Shown here one piece after another: positions 1 to 6,672 of a stretch of DNA of 10,979 bases. The DNA comes from JBMYQA01 sp049600855. Its GTDB lineage: Bacteria > Bacteroidota > Bacteroidia > Cytophagales > Flammeovirgaceae. The notes beneath the pieces were generated by a model. The model was not told the origin of the DNA, did not search any database, and saw nothing but the letters and a program-made list of their open reading frames with translations. How positions within the stretch are numbered: the first letter of the stretch is position 1; every line of letters starts with the position of its first letter. A program made the position numbers and the translations under genes. The stretch covers positions 1 to 10,979 of the forward strand of contig JBMYQA010000208.1 in assembly GCA_049600855.1 (NCBI GenBank), written 5' to 3'.

Positions 1-603
1 AATAATCGCAGCAGGAATTGCCACTCCACTTCCTTTGTCACTTAACACCTGATCCAAATAATCGGCACTATCAAAAGCACCATTGACATAACCATAATAG
101 GGCAAAAAGTTGGTGTTTTGGTTTAATTCTCCTTCCAAACCTTGTCGGTAATGCTGGTTTGCCGTTAAGCGTAATGCGCCTTTAGTATGCCCATGGTAGG
201 CATTGGTAAAGGTGATGATGTTATTTCGACCAGTATACAATTGAGCCAATTTAATTGCCGCTTCAACCGCATTGGTACCAGTAGGACCTGTAAATTGAAT
301 CTTGTAATCCAATTTCCTTGGTGCTAATATGTATTGGTTAAACACATGAATGAAATGCTCTTTTGCCTCTGTAGCCAAGTCTAATCCATGTGTTACCCCA
401 TTCTTTTCGATGTAGTCTATCAATTTTATTTTAAAGAAGGGGTTGTTGTGTCCATAGTTCAAGGCTCCTGCACCTGCCAGAAAATCGACATATTGTTTTC
501 CTGCTGTATCTTTGATGATTGCGCCGTGTGCACTTTCAAAGGTGACAGGGAAATTTCTACTGTACCCTCTAACGTTTGACTCGTGTTTATTGATATGCTG
601 CAT
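1..603 (-). CDS. ectB: Diaminobutyrate--2-oxoglutarate aminotransferase, EctB type (partial, N-terminal 201 residues)
   Basis: Class-III PLP-dependent aminotransferase that makes L-2,4-diaminobutyrate from aspartate semialdehyde using glutamate. This is the first committed step to ectoine, and in some organisms feeds siderophores. I translated the minus strand from ATG at 603; the frame stays open to the left edge. The protein starts MQHINKHESNVRGYSRNFP and carries blocks typical of EctB: FLAGAGALNYGHNNP (about 41-55), GVTHGLDLAT (69-78), QFTGPTGTNAVEAAIKLA (103-120, cofactor phosphate region) and TNAYHGHTKGAL (133-144). The family is about 420 residues, so the half with the PLP-binding lysine lies outside the window. 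The family call is firm. Ectoine rather than another diaminobutyrate pathway is inferred, because ectA and ectC would lie off the left edge. It is transcribed divergently from the GH92 gene. Confidence 0.88.
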   Translation of the reverse strand, partial: MQHINKHESNVRGYSRNFPVTFESAHGAIIKDTAGKQYVDFLAGAGALNYGHNNPFFKIKLIDYIEKNGVTHGLDLATEAKEHFIHVFNQYILAPRKLDYKIQFTGPTGTNAVEAAIKLAQLYTGRNNIITFTNAYHGHTKGALRLTANQHYRQGLEGELNQNTNFLPYYGYVNGAFDSADYLDQVLSDKGSGVAIPAAII

Positions 604-683
604 AATGATATTCTAGTTCTTTTAGAGTTGTAAATGTACTATTAACCAATGAAATGCTTAGGATAGTGAGACCATTTACCCTA

Positions 684-733
684 GTGGCTGTTTGATTTTT
701 TTGTTTAGCGAAAGAAAAAGCTCAAACAGCCGC
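684..733. repeat. Long inverted repeat between ectB-like gene and GH92 gene
   Basis: GGCTGTTTGA at 686-695 is exactly complementary to TCAAACAGCC at 722-731. The stem can be extended at both ends: 684-685 with 732-733, and T698-702 with A715-719, leaving a 12-nt loop. No U-tract follows the arms on either strand, so it does not look like an intrinsic terminator. It sits about 80 bp from the ectB-like start and about 100 bp from the GH92 start. It could be an operator or cruciform, or a leader hairpin for either divergent transcript. Function is not known. Confidence 0.6.
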
Positions 734-795
734 TAAGAAATAAAACGGGTCATGTTTTTCGTATTTCGGGTTTTTTGGGGAAATTAGGCCTCAAC

Positions 796-823
796 TTTCA
801 ACCATTGTCAGTTTTTCAACCAT
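796..823. repeat. 10-bp direct repeat just upstream of the GH92 start
   Basis: TTTCAACCAT occurs at 796-805 and again at 814-823, an 18-bp period, ending 8 bp before the GH92 ATG. The two copies lie on one DNA face less than two helical turns apart. They could be half-sites for a regulator or simply a small duplication. No function can be read from the sequence. Confidence 0.4.
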
Positions 824-831
824 AACAACTC

Positions 832-3786
832 ATGAGCTTAATTACTGTTAAACAACGCGTAGCCGTGATAAAAAGCATGGCGTTTTTTTTACTTATTCTA
901 ACAATTTCTTGTCAACAAAAAACGACAACGGATGAGTTACCCGCCAACGATCCTTATGAGCTAGTCAATCCATTCATCGGAACGGGCGGACATGGACACA
1001 CCTATCCAGGCGCTACCATGCCTTTTGGTATGGTTCAGCTCAGTCCCGATACACGCTTAACAGGTTGGGATGGCTGTTCTGGCTATCACTATACCGATTC
1101 GATCATTTATGGGTTTTCGCATACGCATTTAAGTGGAACGGGGGTTTCGGATTATGGCGATGTATTATTGATGCCCTTTACGAGTGAAAAGGATTATACT
1201 CATGATGAGGTAATGAGCAAGCAACACATTCCCTCAAAATTTTTGAAAACAACTGAAAAAGCAAAACCTGGATACTATGCCGTTGAGCTAGAAGATGATC
1301 AAATTTCAGTTCAATTAACAAGCACAACACGGGTAGGAATTCATCGTTATCACTTTAAAAAAACAGCGTCAGCGAAAGTGCTTTTAGACCTGCATCATCG
1401 CGATGAACTCCTTGATTATGAAATCACTATAGAAAATGATACGACGATCAGTGGAAAGCGTATTTCGAAAGCATGGGCCACCGAGCAGCATGTCTATTTT
1501 GTGATGCAAACATCAGTACCTTTTCATGCGCTTATTCCAGCAGGAAATGATGCTGAAAATTCCTTTTTTAGAATTTTGAACTTTGTAAATAATCCTTCAG
1601 AAGTCATTATTAAGGTAGGAATTTCAGCGGTAAGTGTTGAGGGAGCAAAAGCCAACTTGCAATCGGAAGCAGCTCATTGGGATTTTGACACCTACAAACA
1701 AGAAGCAAAAGATACGTGGTCTGCTGCTTTATCAAAAATTCAAGCAAAAAGTTTGGATCAAGAAAAGTTAGTGATCTTTTATTCGGCACTATATCATACT
1801 ATGATTGCCCCAAATGTATTTTCTGATGTGACAGGTGAATACAGAGGAATGGATAAGTCGATACATCAGACCGATAAAGGAGAAGTCTATACCATATTCT
1901 CACTTTGGGATACTTTTAGGGGAACACATCCATTGTATACGATTATCGAACAGGAAAAAACAAACGAATTTATCAGGACTTTTTTAAAGCATTATGAAGA
2001 AGGAGGGAGGTTGCCCGTTTGGGAATTGGCAGGAAACGAAACCGATTGTATGATTGGGTATCATTCCGTTTCTGTGATTGCGGATGCTTACCTGAAAGGC
2101 TTGCGAGATTATGATGCAGCTCTCGCGTTAGAAGCCATGCAACACAGTGCTCAATTAGATCATTTAGGACTAAAAGATTATCGAGAAAAGGGATTTATAG
2201 CCTCAGGAGATGAAGCTGAATCGGTTTCTAAAACCCTCGAATATGCTTATGATGATTGGTGTATTGCTCAAATGGCTAAAGAAATGGGAAATACCGCAGT
2301 ATACGATGAGTACATTCAGCGTGGGCAATATTACAAGAATATCTTTAATCCTGAGGTTGGGTTCATGCAGGCTAAACTAAATGGCGCTTGGACGACAGGC
2401 TTTGATCCTGCTGAGGTGAATTTTAATTTTACAGAAGCGAATTCATGGCAGTATAGCATGTTTGCGATTCAAGATATTGAAGGGATGATTGAGTTATATG
2501 GAGGTGCAGCGGCTTTTGAAGAAAAGCTGGATCAACTTTTTGAAACGGAGATGGAGTTGAGTGGCCGACATCAAGTAGATATTACGGGGTTAATCGGACA
2601 ATATGCGCACGGAAACGAGCCGAGTCATCATATGGCTTATTTGTATAACTACATTGGTAAACCTTGGAAATCGCAGGAGCGCATTCATCAGATTTTAACC
2701 GAACAATATTCAACAGCTCCTGATGGATTATCGGGGAATGAAGATTGTGGGCAAATGTCGGCTTGGTATGTACTGAGTTCCATGGGCTTTTATTCTGTAA
2801 CGCCTGGTTTGAGTTATTATACTATTGGAAAGCCTCATTTAGAGGAAGTTAACTTGCAACTTGAGAGCGGAAAGCAATTTAAAATTCGAGCGCAAAATCT
2901 TTCTGAACAAAATCGCTATATCCAACAAGTTACCTTGAATGGAAAACCATATTCTAAATCTTTCATTACTCATGAAGATATCATGAATGGTGGCGAAATG
3001 GTCATTAAAATGGGGCAAAGTCCGAATAAAGAGTGGGGGAGTAGTAAAGGTGATATTCCTGCGTCTCGGATTCATCATAAAGATCAAATTGTCCCTGTAC
3101 CTTATTTTTCCGCAGCTTCCCAAAGTTTTACAGATTCGCTCACTATCAAATTATCATCTGCTTGCTTGGATTGTGAAATTTATTATCAGTTAGCAGGTGA
3201 CAAAGCCTATGCTAAATACGAACTTCCAATCACGATTAAAAAAGATACAAAAATTCATGCCTATGCTATTAGAGATAATCAGCGAAGTAAAACAGTTGAA
3301 GCTACTTATAAAAAGGTAAAAGGAGGACGGAGCATTCAGTTGATGTCTGAATATAGTAATCAATACTCAGCTGGTGGCAATAATGCCTTAATCGATCATT
3401 TATATGGAGGAAAGAATTTTAGAACCGGGTATTGGCAAGGGTATCGTGCTGATTTTAAAGGAGTTATTGACTTGGGGAGTATTGAGGAAATTAATAAAAT
3501 TGAGCTGAGTGCCTTACAGGATATCAAATCATGGATATTTTTCCCAACACAAGTAAAGATTTCAGTTTCCGATAACCCACATAGTTTCAAGGAGTTAGCT
3601 ACGATTAAAAATGATTTTCCTGACAACCGTTATGGAGCCTTTACTAAGCGATTCTCTTACAAAAGTAAGCCCATTAATGTGCGCTACATTAAAGTTGAGG
3701 CCCAAAACTATGGTGTTTGTCCAGATTGGCATTTAGGAAAAGGAGGGAAAACATGGTTATTCATGGATGAAATCATTATAGAATAA
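832..3786 (+). CDS. GH92 alpha-mannosidase lipoprotein with Fn3-associated and F5/8 (discoidin) C-terminal domains
   Basis: Calcium-dependent exo-alpha-mannosidase of glycoside hydrolase family 92, which trims mannose from N-glycan or mannan chains. The N-terminus has a hydrophobic segment (about 17-26) and a lipobox-like LTISC with Cys27, so it is probably lipid-anchored. The GH92 domain runs from about 44 (NPFIGTGGHGHTYPGATMPFGM) to about 750. Family blocks are WELAGNETDCMIGYHSV (397-413), TEANSWQY (534-541, Glu535 as probable catalytic acid), GNEPSHH (594-600) and GNEDCGQMSAW (635-645, Asp638 as probable base). These role assignments follow the Bacteroides thetaiotaomicron enzymes and were made by eye. 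After it come a chitobiase C-terminal/Fn3-associated segment (about 754-825) and a discoidin-like domain (about 833-984), a likely carbohydrate-binding module. No SusC/SusD genes are nearby. Start: ATG at 832 keeps the signal sequence; Met16 is a weaker alternative. Confidence 0.95.
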   Translation: MSLITVKQRVAVIKSMAFFLLILTISCQQKTTTDELPANDPYELVNPFIGTGGHGHTYPGATMPFGMVQLSPDTRLTGWDGCSGYHYTDSIIYGFSHTHLSGTGVSDYGDVLLMPFTSEKDYTHDEVMSKQHIPSKFLKTTEKAKPGYYAVELEDDQISVQLTSTTRVGIHRYHFKKTASAKVLLDLHHRDELLDYEITIENDTTISGKRISKAWATEQHVYFVMQTSVPFHALIPAGNDAENSFFRILNFVNNPSEVIIKVGISAVSVEGAKANLQSEAAHWDFDTYKQEAKDTWSAALSKIQAKSLDQEKLVIFYSALYHTMIAPNVFSDVTGEYRGMDKSIHQTDKGEVYTIFSLWDTFRGTHPLYTIIEQEKTNEFIRTFLKHYEEGGRLPVWELAGNETDCMIGYHSVSVIADAYLKGLRDYDAALALEAMQHSAQLDHLGLKDYREKGFIASGDEAESVSKTLEYAYDDWCIAQMAKEMGNTAVYDEYIQRGQYYKNIFNPEVGFMQAKLNGAWTTGFDPAEVNFNFTEANSWQYSMFAIQDIEGMIELYGGAAAFEEKLDQLFETEMELSGRHQVDITGLIGQYAHGNEPSHHMAYLYNYIGKPWKSQERIHQILTEQYSTAPDGLSGNEDCGQMSAWYVLSSMGFYSVTPGLSYYTIGKPHLEEVNLQLESGKQFKIRAQNLSEQNRYIQQVTLNGKPYSKSFITHEDIMNGGEMVIKMGQSPNKEWGSSKGDIPASRIHHKDQIVPVPYFSAASQSFTDSLTIKLSSACLDCEIYYQLAGDKAYAKYELPITIKKDTKIHAYAIRDNQRSKTVEATYKKVKGGRSIQLMSEYSNQYSAGGNNALIDHLYGGKNFRTGYWQGYRADFKGVIDLGSIEEINKIELSALQDIKSWIFFPTQVKISVSDNPHSFKELATIKNDFPDNRYGAFTKRFSYKSKPINVRYIKVEAQNYGVCPDWHLGKGGKTWLFMDEIIIE

Positions 3787-3796
3787 ACTTGCAACG

Positions 3797-3813
3797 GCAT
3801 TTAAAATAAATGC
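3797..3813. repeat. Short hairpin after the GH92 stop
   Basis: GCATTTA at 3797-3803 pairs with TAAATGC at 3807-3813 around a 3-nt loop, 10 bp past the GH92 stop. No U-tract follows, so it is at best a weak terminator or an RNA 3'-end stabiliser. Confidence 0.35.
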
Positions 3814-3844
3814 GCTAAAAGAAGGGTAGGGGATCATCGTTTAC

Positions 3845-3852
3845 TATTTTTG
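3845..3852 (+). promoter_or_regulatory. Candidate Bacteroidota -7 box for the DUF3817 gene
   Basis: TATTTTTG matches the TAnnTTTG consensus exactly and ends 16 bp before the ATG of the DUF3817 gene. No good TTG -33 element lies 19-21 bp upstream, so the promoter is weak or fortuitous. If active, the transcript would have a very short leader. Confidence 0.35.
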
Positions 3853-3868
3853 CGCAAAATGTTAGTCT

Positions 3869-4177
3869 ATGATGATCTCCACGTTTTTTAAATCATTGCG
3901 CACCCGATTAAGAGTTATTGCCTTTTTGGAAGGCGTTTCTTTTCTGGTTTTGTTGCTCATAGCCATGCCATTAAAATACATGTATGGCGAGCCCATTTTA
4001 GTGAAGACCGTTGGCATGGCTCACGGTATATTATTTGTGTGGTATGTGTACTTAATTATGCGCGCCAAATTCCAATTCAACTGGACGTGGGGACAGTTTA
4101 TTTTAGCAGGTATTGCATCATTAATTCCTGGAGGAACATTTTGGGCTGATTATAAGCTATTTAGAGAAACGAACTAA
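3869..4177 (+). CDS. DUF3817 family small integral membrane protein
   Basis: A 102-residue protein of the DUF3817 family; its molecular role is not known. The N-terminal RLRVIAFLEGVSFLVLLLIAMPLKY block (residues 12-36) and the central VGMAHGILFVWYVY block (about 48-61) are the family signature. There are three hydrophobic segments: about 16-33, 46-65 and 76-92. The short loop after the second is basic (MRAKF). The ATG at 3869 is followed directly by a second ATG at 3872, and either may be used. It lies 82 bp after the GH92 gene on the same strand, with its own -7-like box between, so co-transcription is possible but not required. Length is typical of the family. Confidence 0.85.
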   Translation: MMISTFFKSLRTRLRVIAFLEGVSFLVLLLIAMPLKYMYGEPILVKTVGMAHGILFVWYVYLIMRAKFQFNWTWGQFILAGIASLIPGGTFWADYKLFRETN

Positions 4178-4276
4178 TGAAAAGGAGTATCCATTTAAAA
4201 TCAGCTAGTTTCTACATTAATTGTTATATAATTTATATTATGTTAAATAGAGTTTTTCACAAAGACCCAAATAATA

Positions 4277-4290
4277 TTCTTGAGCAAGAA
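4277..4290 (-). terminator. Weak hairpin just downstream of the 374-residue minus-strand gene
   Basis: TTCTTG at 4277-4282 and CAAGAA at 4285-4290 are self-complementary directly after the stop of the minus-strand gene. On that strand it is followed by TATTATTT rather than a clean U-run, and the loop is too tight for all six pairs, so terminator function is doubtful. The 114-bp convergent gap (4178-4291) shows nothing else. Confidence 0.3.
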
Positions 4291-4291
4291 A

Positions 4292-5416
4292 TCACCAGCC
4301 CAATGCCTCTCCTAGTAACTCTGCTAAAATAACGTTATGTTTCGCGGAATTAATCTCATTATAGCGGGCACGCCTTACGATTCTAATTTGATGCTTGGTA
4401 TCACGTACATCTTCTTCTACCGCGATAATCCCAATTTTTCTACTGATTTGCCTCGTTGCTTTTTCGATAAAATCATCATTTAGAGGAATGGCTAAATAGT
4501 AATAGTGACAATACTCAAAATTTTCTAACAAGCGTTTATCTGAGCTTAATGAGGCAATGTTGCTTGCTATACTCGCACCAAAAATAACGGGCTGCTCCCC
4601 TCCTGTTGCATTTGATCTGACTAACCCGATTACATCAATCACATTCCCTTGTTCTGTAATGGGCAGATCTTGAAAAGCACCAGGGCGAATGTATTGAAAG
4701 GCTCTATACTTGCCTATATGACTTTCTCGTAAGGTGTAGGAGAACCAGTCGTCTGAGCGCAAGGCATTGGTGATGTTAGTTTTCAACACCTCTTCCCTAG
4801 TCACAAAATACTTATTGCGTTTTTGTTCATCTAACTTTTCTTCATCGTATCGCTCACCTTCTATGAGTTGATTAATATCTAATTCTAGTGGTGAAAATGG
4901 CACTCTAAATTGAGCTTGTTCAGCTGCAGGAACTTGATATTCTAACTCAATGTGACGCTTTCGTCCCCGTTCTGTTTTTCCCTGTTTTAACGGTCTGTAT
5001 GTTTGCCACAACGCTTTTAACTCAATCCGAACAGGTTCACCATTGAGTAATTTCTCCTTCAACTCTTTTACAATTCCTTCAGGAGCTATCGTTCGAACCT
5101 TTCCATAAAGTTCTAATTGCTCAGGAGTTGCTTTTACTTCTTTTTCATTCAATAACAACACTTCGGAAATGCCACAAATCTCCATGTATACTGCCGCAGC
5201 TGATTTAGCGCGCCAAAGCGTAGATACATTGATCTTATTTTGTTGTGCCAAACCATGTACATACTGGGTAAAAGACCTCGCCCTCACTTCATATAACTTT
5301 CCCTCCTCTACTTGAAAAAGTAGTTTTGCTACTTTAATCCAGTTTTTACGATCATTTTTAATTAACCATTCAAACTCATCCTCAATTTTCTTGAGTTTTT
5401 CTAATTTATCGAACAT
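4292..5416 (-). CDS. Uncharacterised 374-residue protein with a degenerate PD-(D/E)XK nuclease-like C-terminal half
   Basis: I do not recognise a named family. The N-terminal half (about 1-150) is charged and helical. SFTQYVHGLAQQNKINVSTLWRAKSAA (48-74) reads like a helix-turn-helix, and ELKALWQTYRPLKQGKTERGR (132-152) closes this part. A charged linker follows (185-205). The C-terminal half (about 208-350) has the order seen in MmcB-like PD-(D/E)XK domains: a hydrophobic strand ending in Asp261 (NVIDVIGLV), a second strand (PVIFGASIAS, 276-285), then SSDKRLLENFEYCHYYYLAIP (291-311) and KIGIIAVEED (327-336). Where an active enzyme has E-x-K this one has Gly-Ala-Ser, and no nearby E-x-K can replace it, so it is probably a non-catalytic DNA-binding relative. 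Palindromic DNA in its promoter region suggests autoregulation. Start is ATG at 5416. The fold is my inference. Confidence 0.8.
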   Translation of the reverse strand: MFDKLEKLKKIEDEFEWLIKNDRKNWIKVAKLLFQVEEGKLYEVRARSFTQYVHGLAQQNKINVSTLWRAKSAAAVYMEICGISEVLLLNEKEVKATPEQLELYGKVRTIAPEGIVKELKEKLLNGEPVRIELKALWQTYRPLKQGKTERGRKRHIELEYQVPAAEQAQFRVPFSPLELDINQLIEGERYDEEKLDEQKRNKYFVTREEVLKTNITNALRSDDWFSYTLRESHIGKYRAFQYIRPGAFQDLPITEQGNVIDVIGLVRSNATGGEQPVIFGASIASNIASLSSDKRLLENFEYCHYYYLAIPLNDDFIEKATRQISRKIGIIAVEEDVRDTKHQIRIVRRARYNEINSAKHNVILAELLGEALGW

Positions 5417-5444
5417 TTTAATGATTAGTTAAAGTTCAGTTTTA

Positions 5445-5467
5445 TTTAGTTGCAACTTGCAACTAAA
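5445..5467. promoter_or_regulatory. Near-perfect palindrome with 11-bp arms (probable operator)
   Basis: TTTAGTTGCAA (5445-5455) and TTGCAACTAAA (5457-5467) are exact reverse complements around a single C. The site also contains two direct copies of TTGCAA on the minus strand. It ends 28 bp before the start codon of the minus-strand 374-residue gene and begins just after its predicted transcription start. A repressor bound there as a dimer would block that promoter. No U-tract follows, which argues against a terminator. The gene's own HTH-like N-terminus makes it a candidate ligand (inference). Confidence 0.6.
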
Positions 5468-5475
5468 AGTCCTAA

Positions 5476-5507
5476 TAAATATAGTTTTTGTTTTCTACAA
5501 CTTCAAT
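5476..5507 (-). promoter_or_regulatory. Candidate promoter of the 374-residue gene
   Basis: On the minus strand, ATTG (5504-5507) is followed after exactly 20 bp by TATATTTA (5476-5483). This fits the Bacteroidota TTTG / TAnnTTTG pattern with one mismatch in each box. The predicted start of transcription falls about at the outer edge of the palindrome at 5445-5467. Confidence 0.42.
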
Positions 5508-5545
5508 GAAATTGAAAATAATATTTGCTAAATCTATTAGATTAA

Positions 5546-5773
5546 AGTGGCTATAAACCTTCAGATTTAATTGTTGACACTGCTAATCCTCAACGAAGGA
5601 AATTCGGTTCCACTAAATTAAAGGAATTGATAGGTCAATCACAACATATGCCTATGTCTGATCAAAAAGCGTTTTACCTCAAATCAATCAATGATTTCCA
5701 ACAATCGGAAAAGCAACGCGATGATATAACGTTCATCGGATTTAGAGTGAGCGATAACTTGACCTATCCATGA
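5546..5773 (+). pseudogene. Remnant of a SpoIIE-type PP2C serine phosphatase, C-terminal about 65-75 residues
   Basis: A plus-strand open stretch bounded by an in-frame TAA at 5543-5545 and a TGA at 5771-5773 encodes 75 residues with no sensible start at its head. It contains DTANPQRRKFGSTKLKELIG (11-30), SDQKAFYLKSINDFQ (38-52) and SEKQRDDITFIGFRV (54-68). This matches the end of SpoIIE/PP2C phosphatase domains common in Bacteroidota two-component and TPR proteins. There the pattern is 'DQ ... kFg.k.Lk.li ... eQ ... qrDDit.iGfr' and the Asp-Asp pair binds metal. The rest of the catalytic domain is absent. It lies in the 383-bp gap between two minus-strand genes; the left part of that gap holds the promoter and palindrome of the 374-residue gene. 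Met codons at internal positions could start a peptide, but a broken gene is the better reading. Confidence 0.65.
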
Positions 5774-5799
5774 ATCTGAAGCCTAAAACCCCTTGTCGC

Positions 5800-6507
5800 T
5801 TATACTTCAAAAACAATCCCTTCTTCCTTCAATTTAAAGTAGCGTTCTTTATTAAACTGAAATAGAGAGGCAGGTCTCCCCGCCCCTATTGATCGCTTTT
5901 CATCTAGCTCATCTAAAATGCCAAAGCTCATAATTTTTTTTCTAAAATTTCGACGATCAATCTCGCGTCCTAATAAAGTGGTATATAATTTTTCAAGATC
6001 AGAAAAGGGGAATTTTCGGTCTAATAATTCAAAACCTACGGGTTCATAGGTGATTTTTGCCCGAAAACGCTGGATTGCCATGCGCAGTATTTTTGAATGA
6101 TCAAAGGCTAATTCGGGCAACTTGTTGATATCAAACCAACGCGCTTCAGCCGCATCCGTATCCGCTTTAAGTTGCAAGCCATCAGGTCGAATTAATCCAA
6201 AGTAAGCGACAGAAATTACGCGTTCGCGCGGATCACGGTCACAATCGCCATAAGAATACAGTTGCTCTAAATAATTGATGAACACGCCTGTTTCTTCTTT
6301 CAACTCGCGTTCAACCGCTTCTTCAAGACTTTCGTGATTTAATACAAATCCCCCAGGAATTGCCCAACACCCTTCAAACGGTGGATACTTCCGTTTAATT
6401 AATAATACAGAAATTTTAGGTTCAGGATCGTACCCAAACACAACAGCATCTACCGTTACTTTAATTTGCTGCTCTAATCTTGGATTATATTTCATTGCTT
6501 CTTCCAT
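5800..6507 (-). CDS. NrtR/AraR-like regulator: Nudix domain plus winged helix-turn-helix
   Basis: Transcription factor in which an N-terminal Nudix domain senses a nucleotide-sugar or ADP-ribose-type ligand and a C-terminal winged helix binds DNA. In other bacteria the family controls NAD salvage (NrtR) or pentose use (AraR of Bacteroides). Counting from the ATG at 6507, the Nudix domain covers about 15-140. Its box is intact, with the G-x5-E-x7-REUxEExGU pattern from GFVLNHE through RELKEETGV (53-75), so hydrolysis is possible. The winged helix covers about 155-235, with LYTTLLGREIDRRNFRKKI and GAGRPASLFQF. The frame extends to a GTG at 6513. ATG at 6507 is taken here, but ATG at 6495 (MKYNPRL) would also fit and suits the promoter better. 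The regulated genes are not evident from the neighbours, and specificity is unassigned. Confidence 0.88.
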   Translation of the reverse strand: MEEAMKYNPRLEQQIKVTVDAVVFGYDPEPKISVLLIKRKYPPFEGCWAIPGGFVLNHESLEEAVERELKEETGVFINYLEQLYSYGDCDRDPRERVISVAYFGLIRPDGLQLKADTDAAEARWFDINKLPELAFDHSKILRMAIQRFRAKITYEPVGFELLDRKFPFSDLEKLYTTLLGREIDRRNFRKKIMSFGILDELDEKRSIGAGRPASLFQFNKERYFKLKEEGIVFEV

Positions 6508-6514
6508 AGTCACG

Positions 6515-6547
6515 CAAATTAACTAAATATGGTGTGATACACACAAA
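6515..6547 (-). promoter_or_regulatory. Candidate promoter and embedded operator of the NrtR-like gene
   Basis: On the minus strand, TTTG (6544-6547) and TTAATTTG (6515-6522) are 21 bp apart, close to the Bacteroidota consensus (one mismatch in the -7 box). The spacer holds a small inverted repeat, GTGTG (6532-6536) and CACAC (6540-6544) around ATA, where a regulator could block RNA polymerase. Autoregulation by the Nudix-wHTH product is a reasonable guess. Confidence 0.35.
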
Positions 6548-6591
6548 GTAGCATCAAGATTCTGATTTTGATTAAAAGATATGGGCACAAC

Positions 6592-6610
6592 ACTAACTCA
6601 TCTAGTTAGT
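6592..6610. repeat. 7-bp inverted repeat upstream of the NrtR-like gene
   Basis: ACTAACT (6592-6598) and AGTTAGT (6604-6610) are exact reverse complements around CATCT. It lies just downstream of the terminator of the surface-protein gene and has no adjoining U-tract on the minus strand. It may be a regulatory half-site pair, or chance in AT-rich DNA. Confidence 0.35.
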
Positions 6611-6616
6611 TCAAAC

Positions 6617-6642
6617 AAAAAAAGGCAAGTATAAACTTACCT
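6617..6642 (-). terminator. Intrinsic terminator of the T9SS surface-protein gene
   Basis: On the minus strand, AGGTAAGT and ACTTGCCT pair over 8 bp (one G-U) around a TTAT loop and run straight into seven T's. It starts 30 bp after the stop codon. It separates this gene from the NrtR-like gene downstream. Confidence 0.8.
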
Positions 6643-6672
6643 CTTATGTTGATATCACCCAATAAAAATGCT

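Noticed and set aside
388..579. 63-codon plus-strand open frame
   Set aside because: It lies antisense inside the well-supported ectB-like gene and its translation resembles nothing known.
684..733. Inverted repeat as an intrinsic terminator or insertion-sequence end
   Set aside because: No T-run follows either arm, and no transposase or target duplication is visible.
4178..4291. Possible small gene or remnant in the convergent gap, with GGAG at 4184-4187 resembling a ribosome site
   Set aside because: No start codon and open frame follow, and Bacteroidota rarely use Shine-Dalgarno sequences.
6508..6513. GTG start for the NrtR-like gene
   Set aside because: An ATG follows two codons later and another at 6495. 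The candidate -7 box directly abuts the GTG, leaving no room for a transcription start before it.
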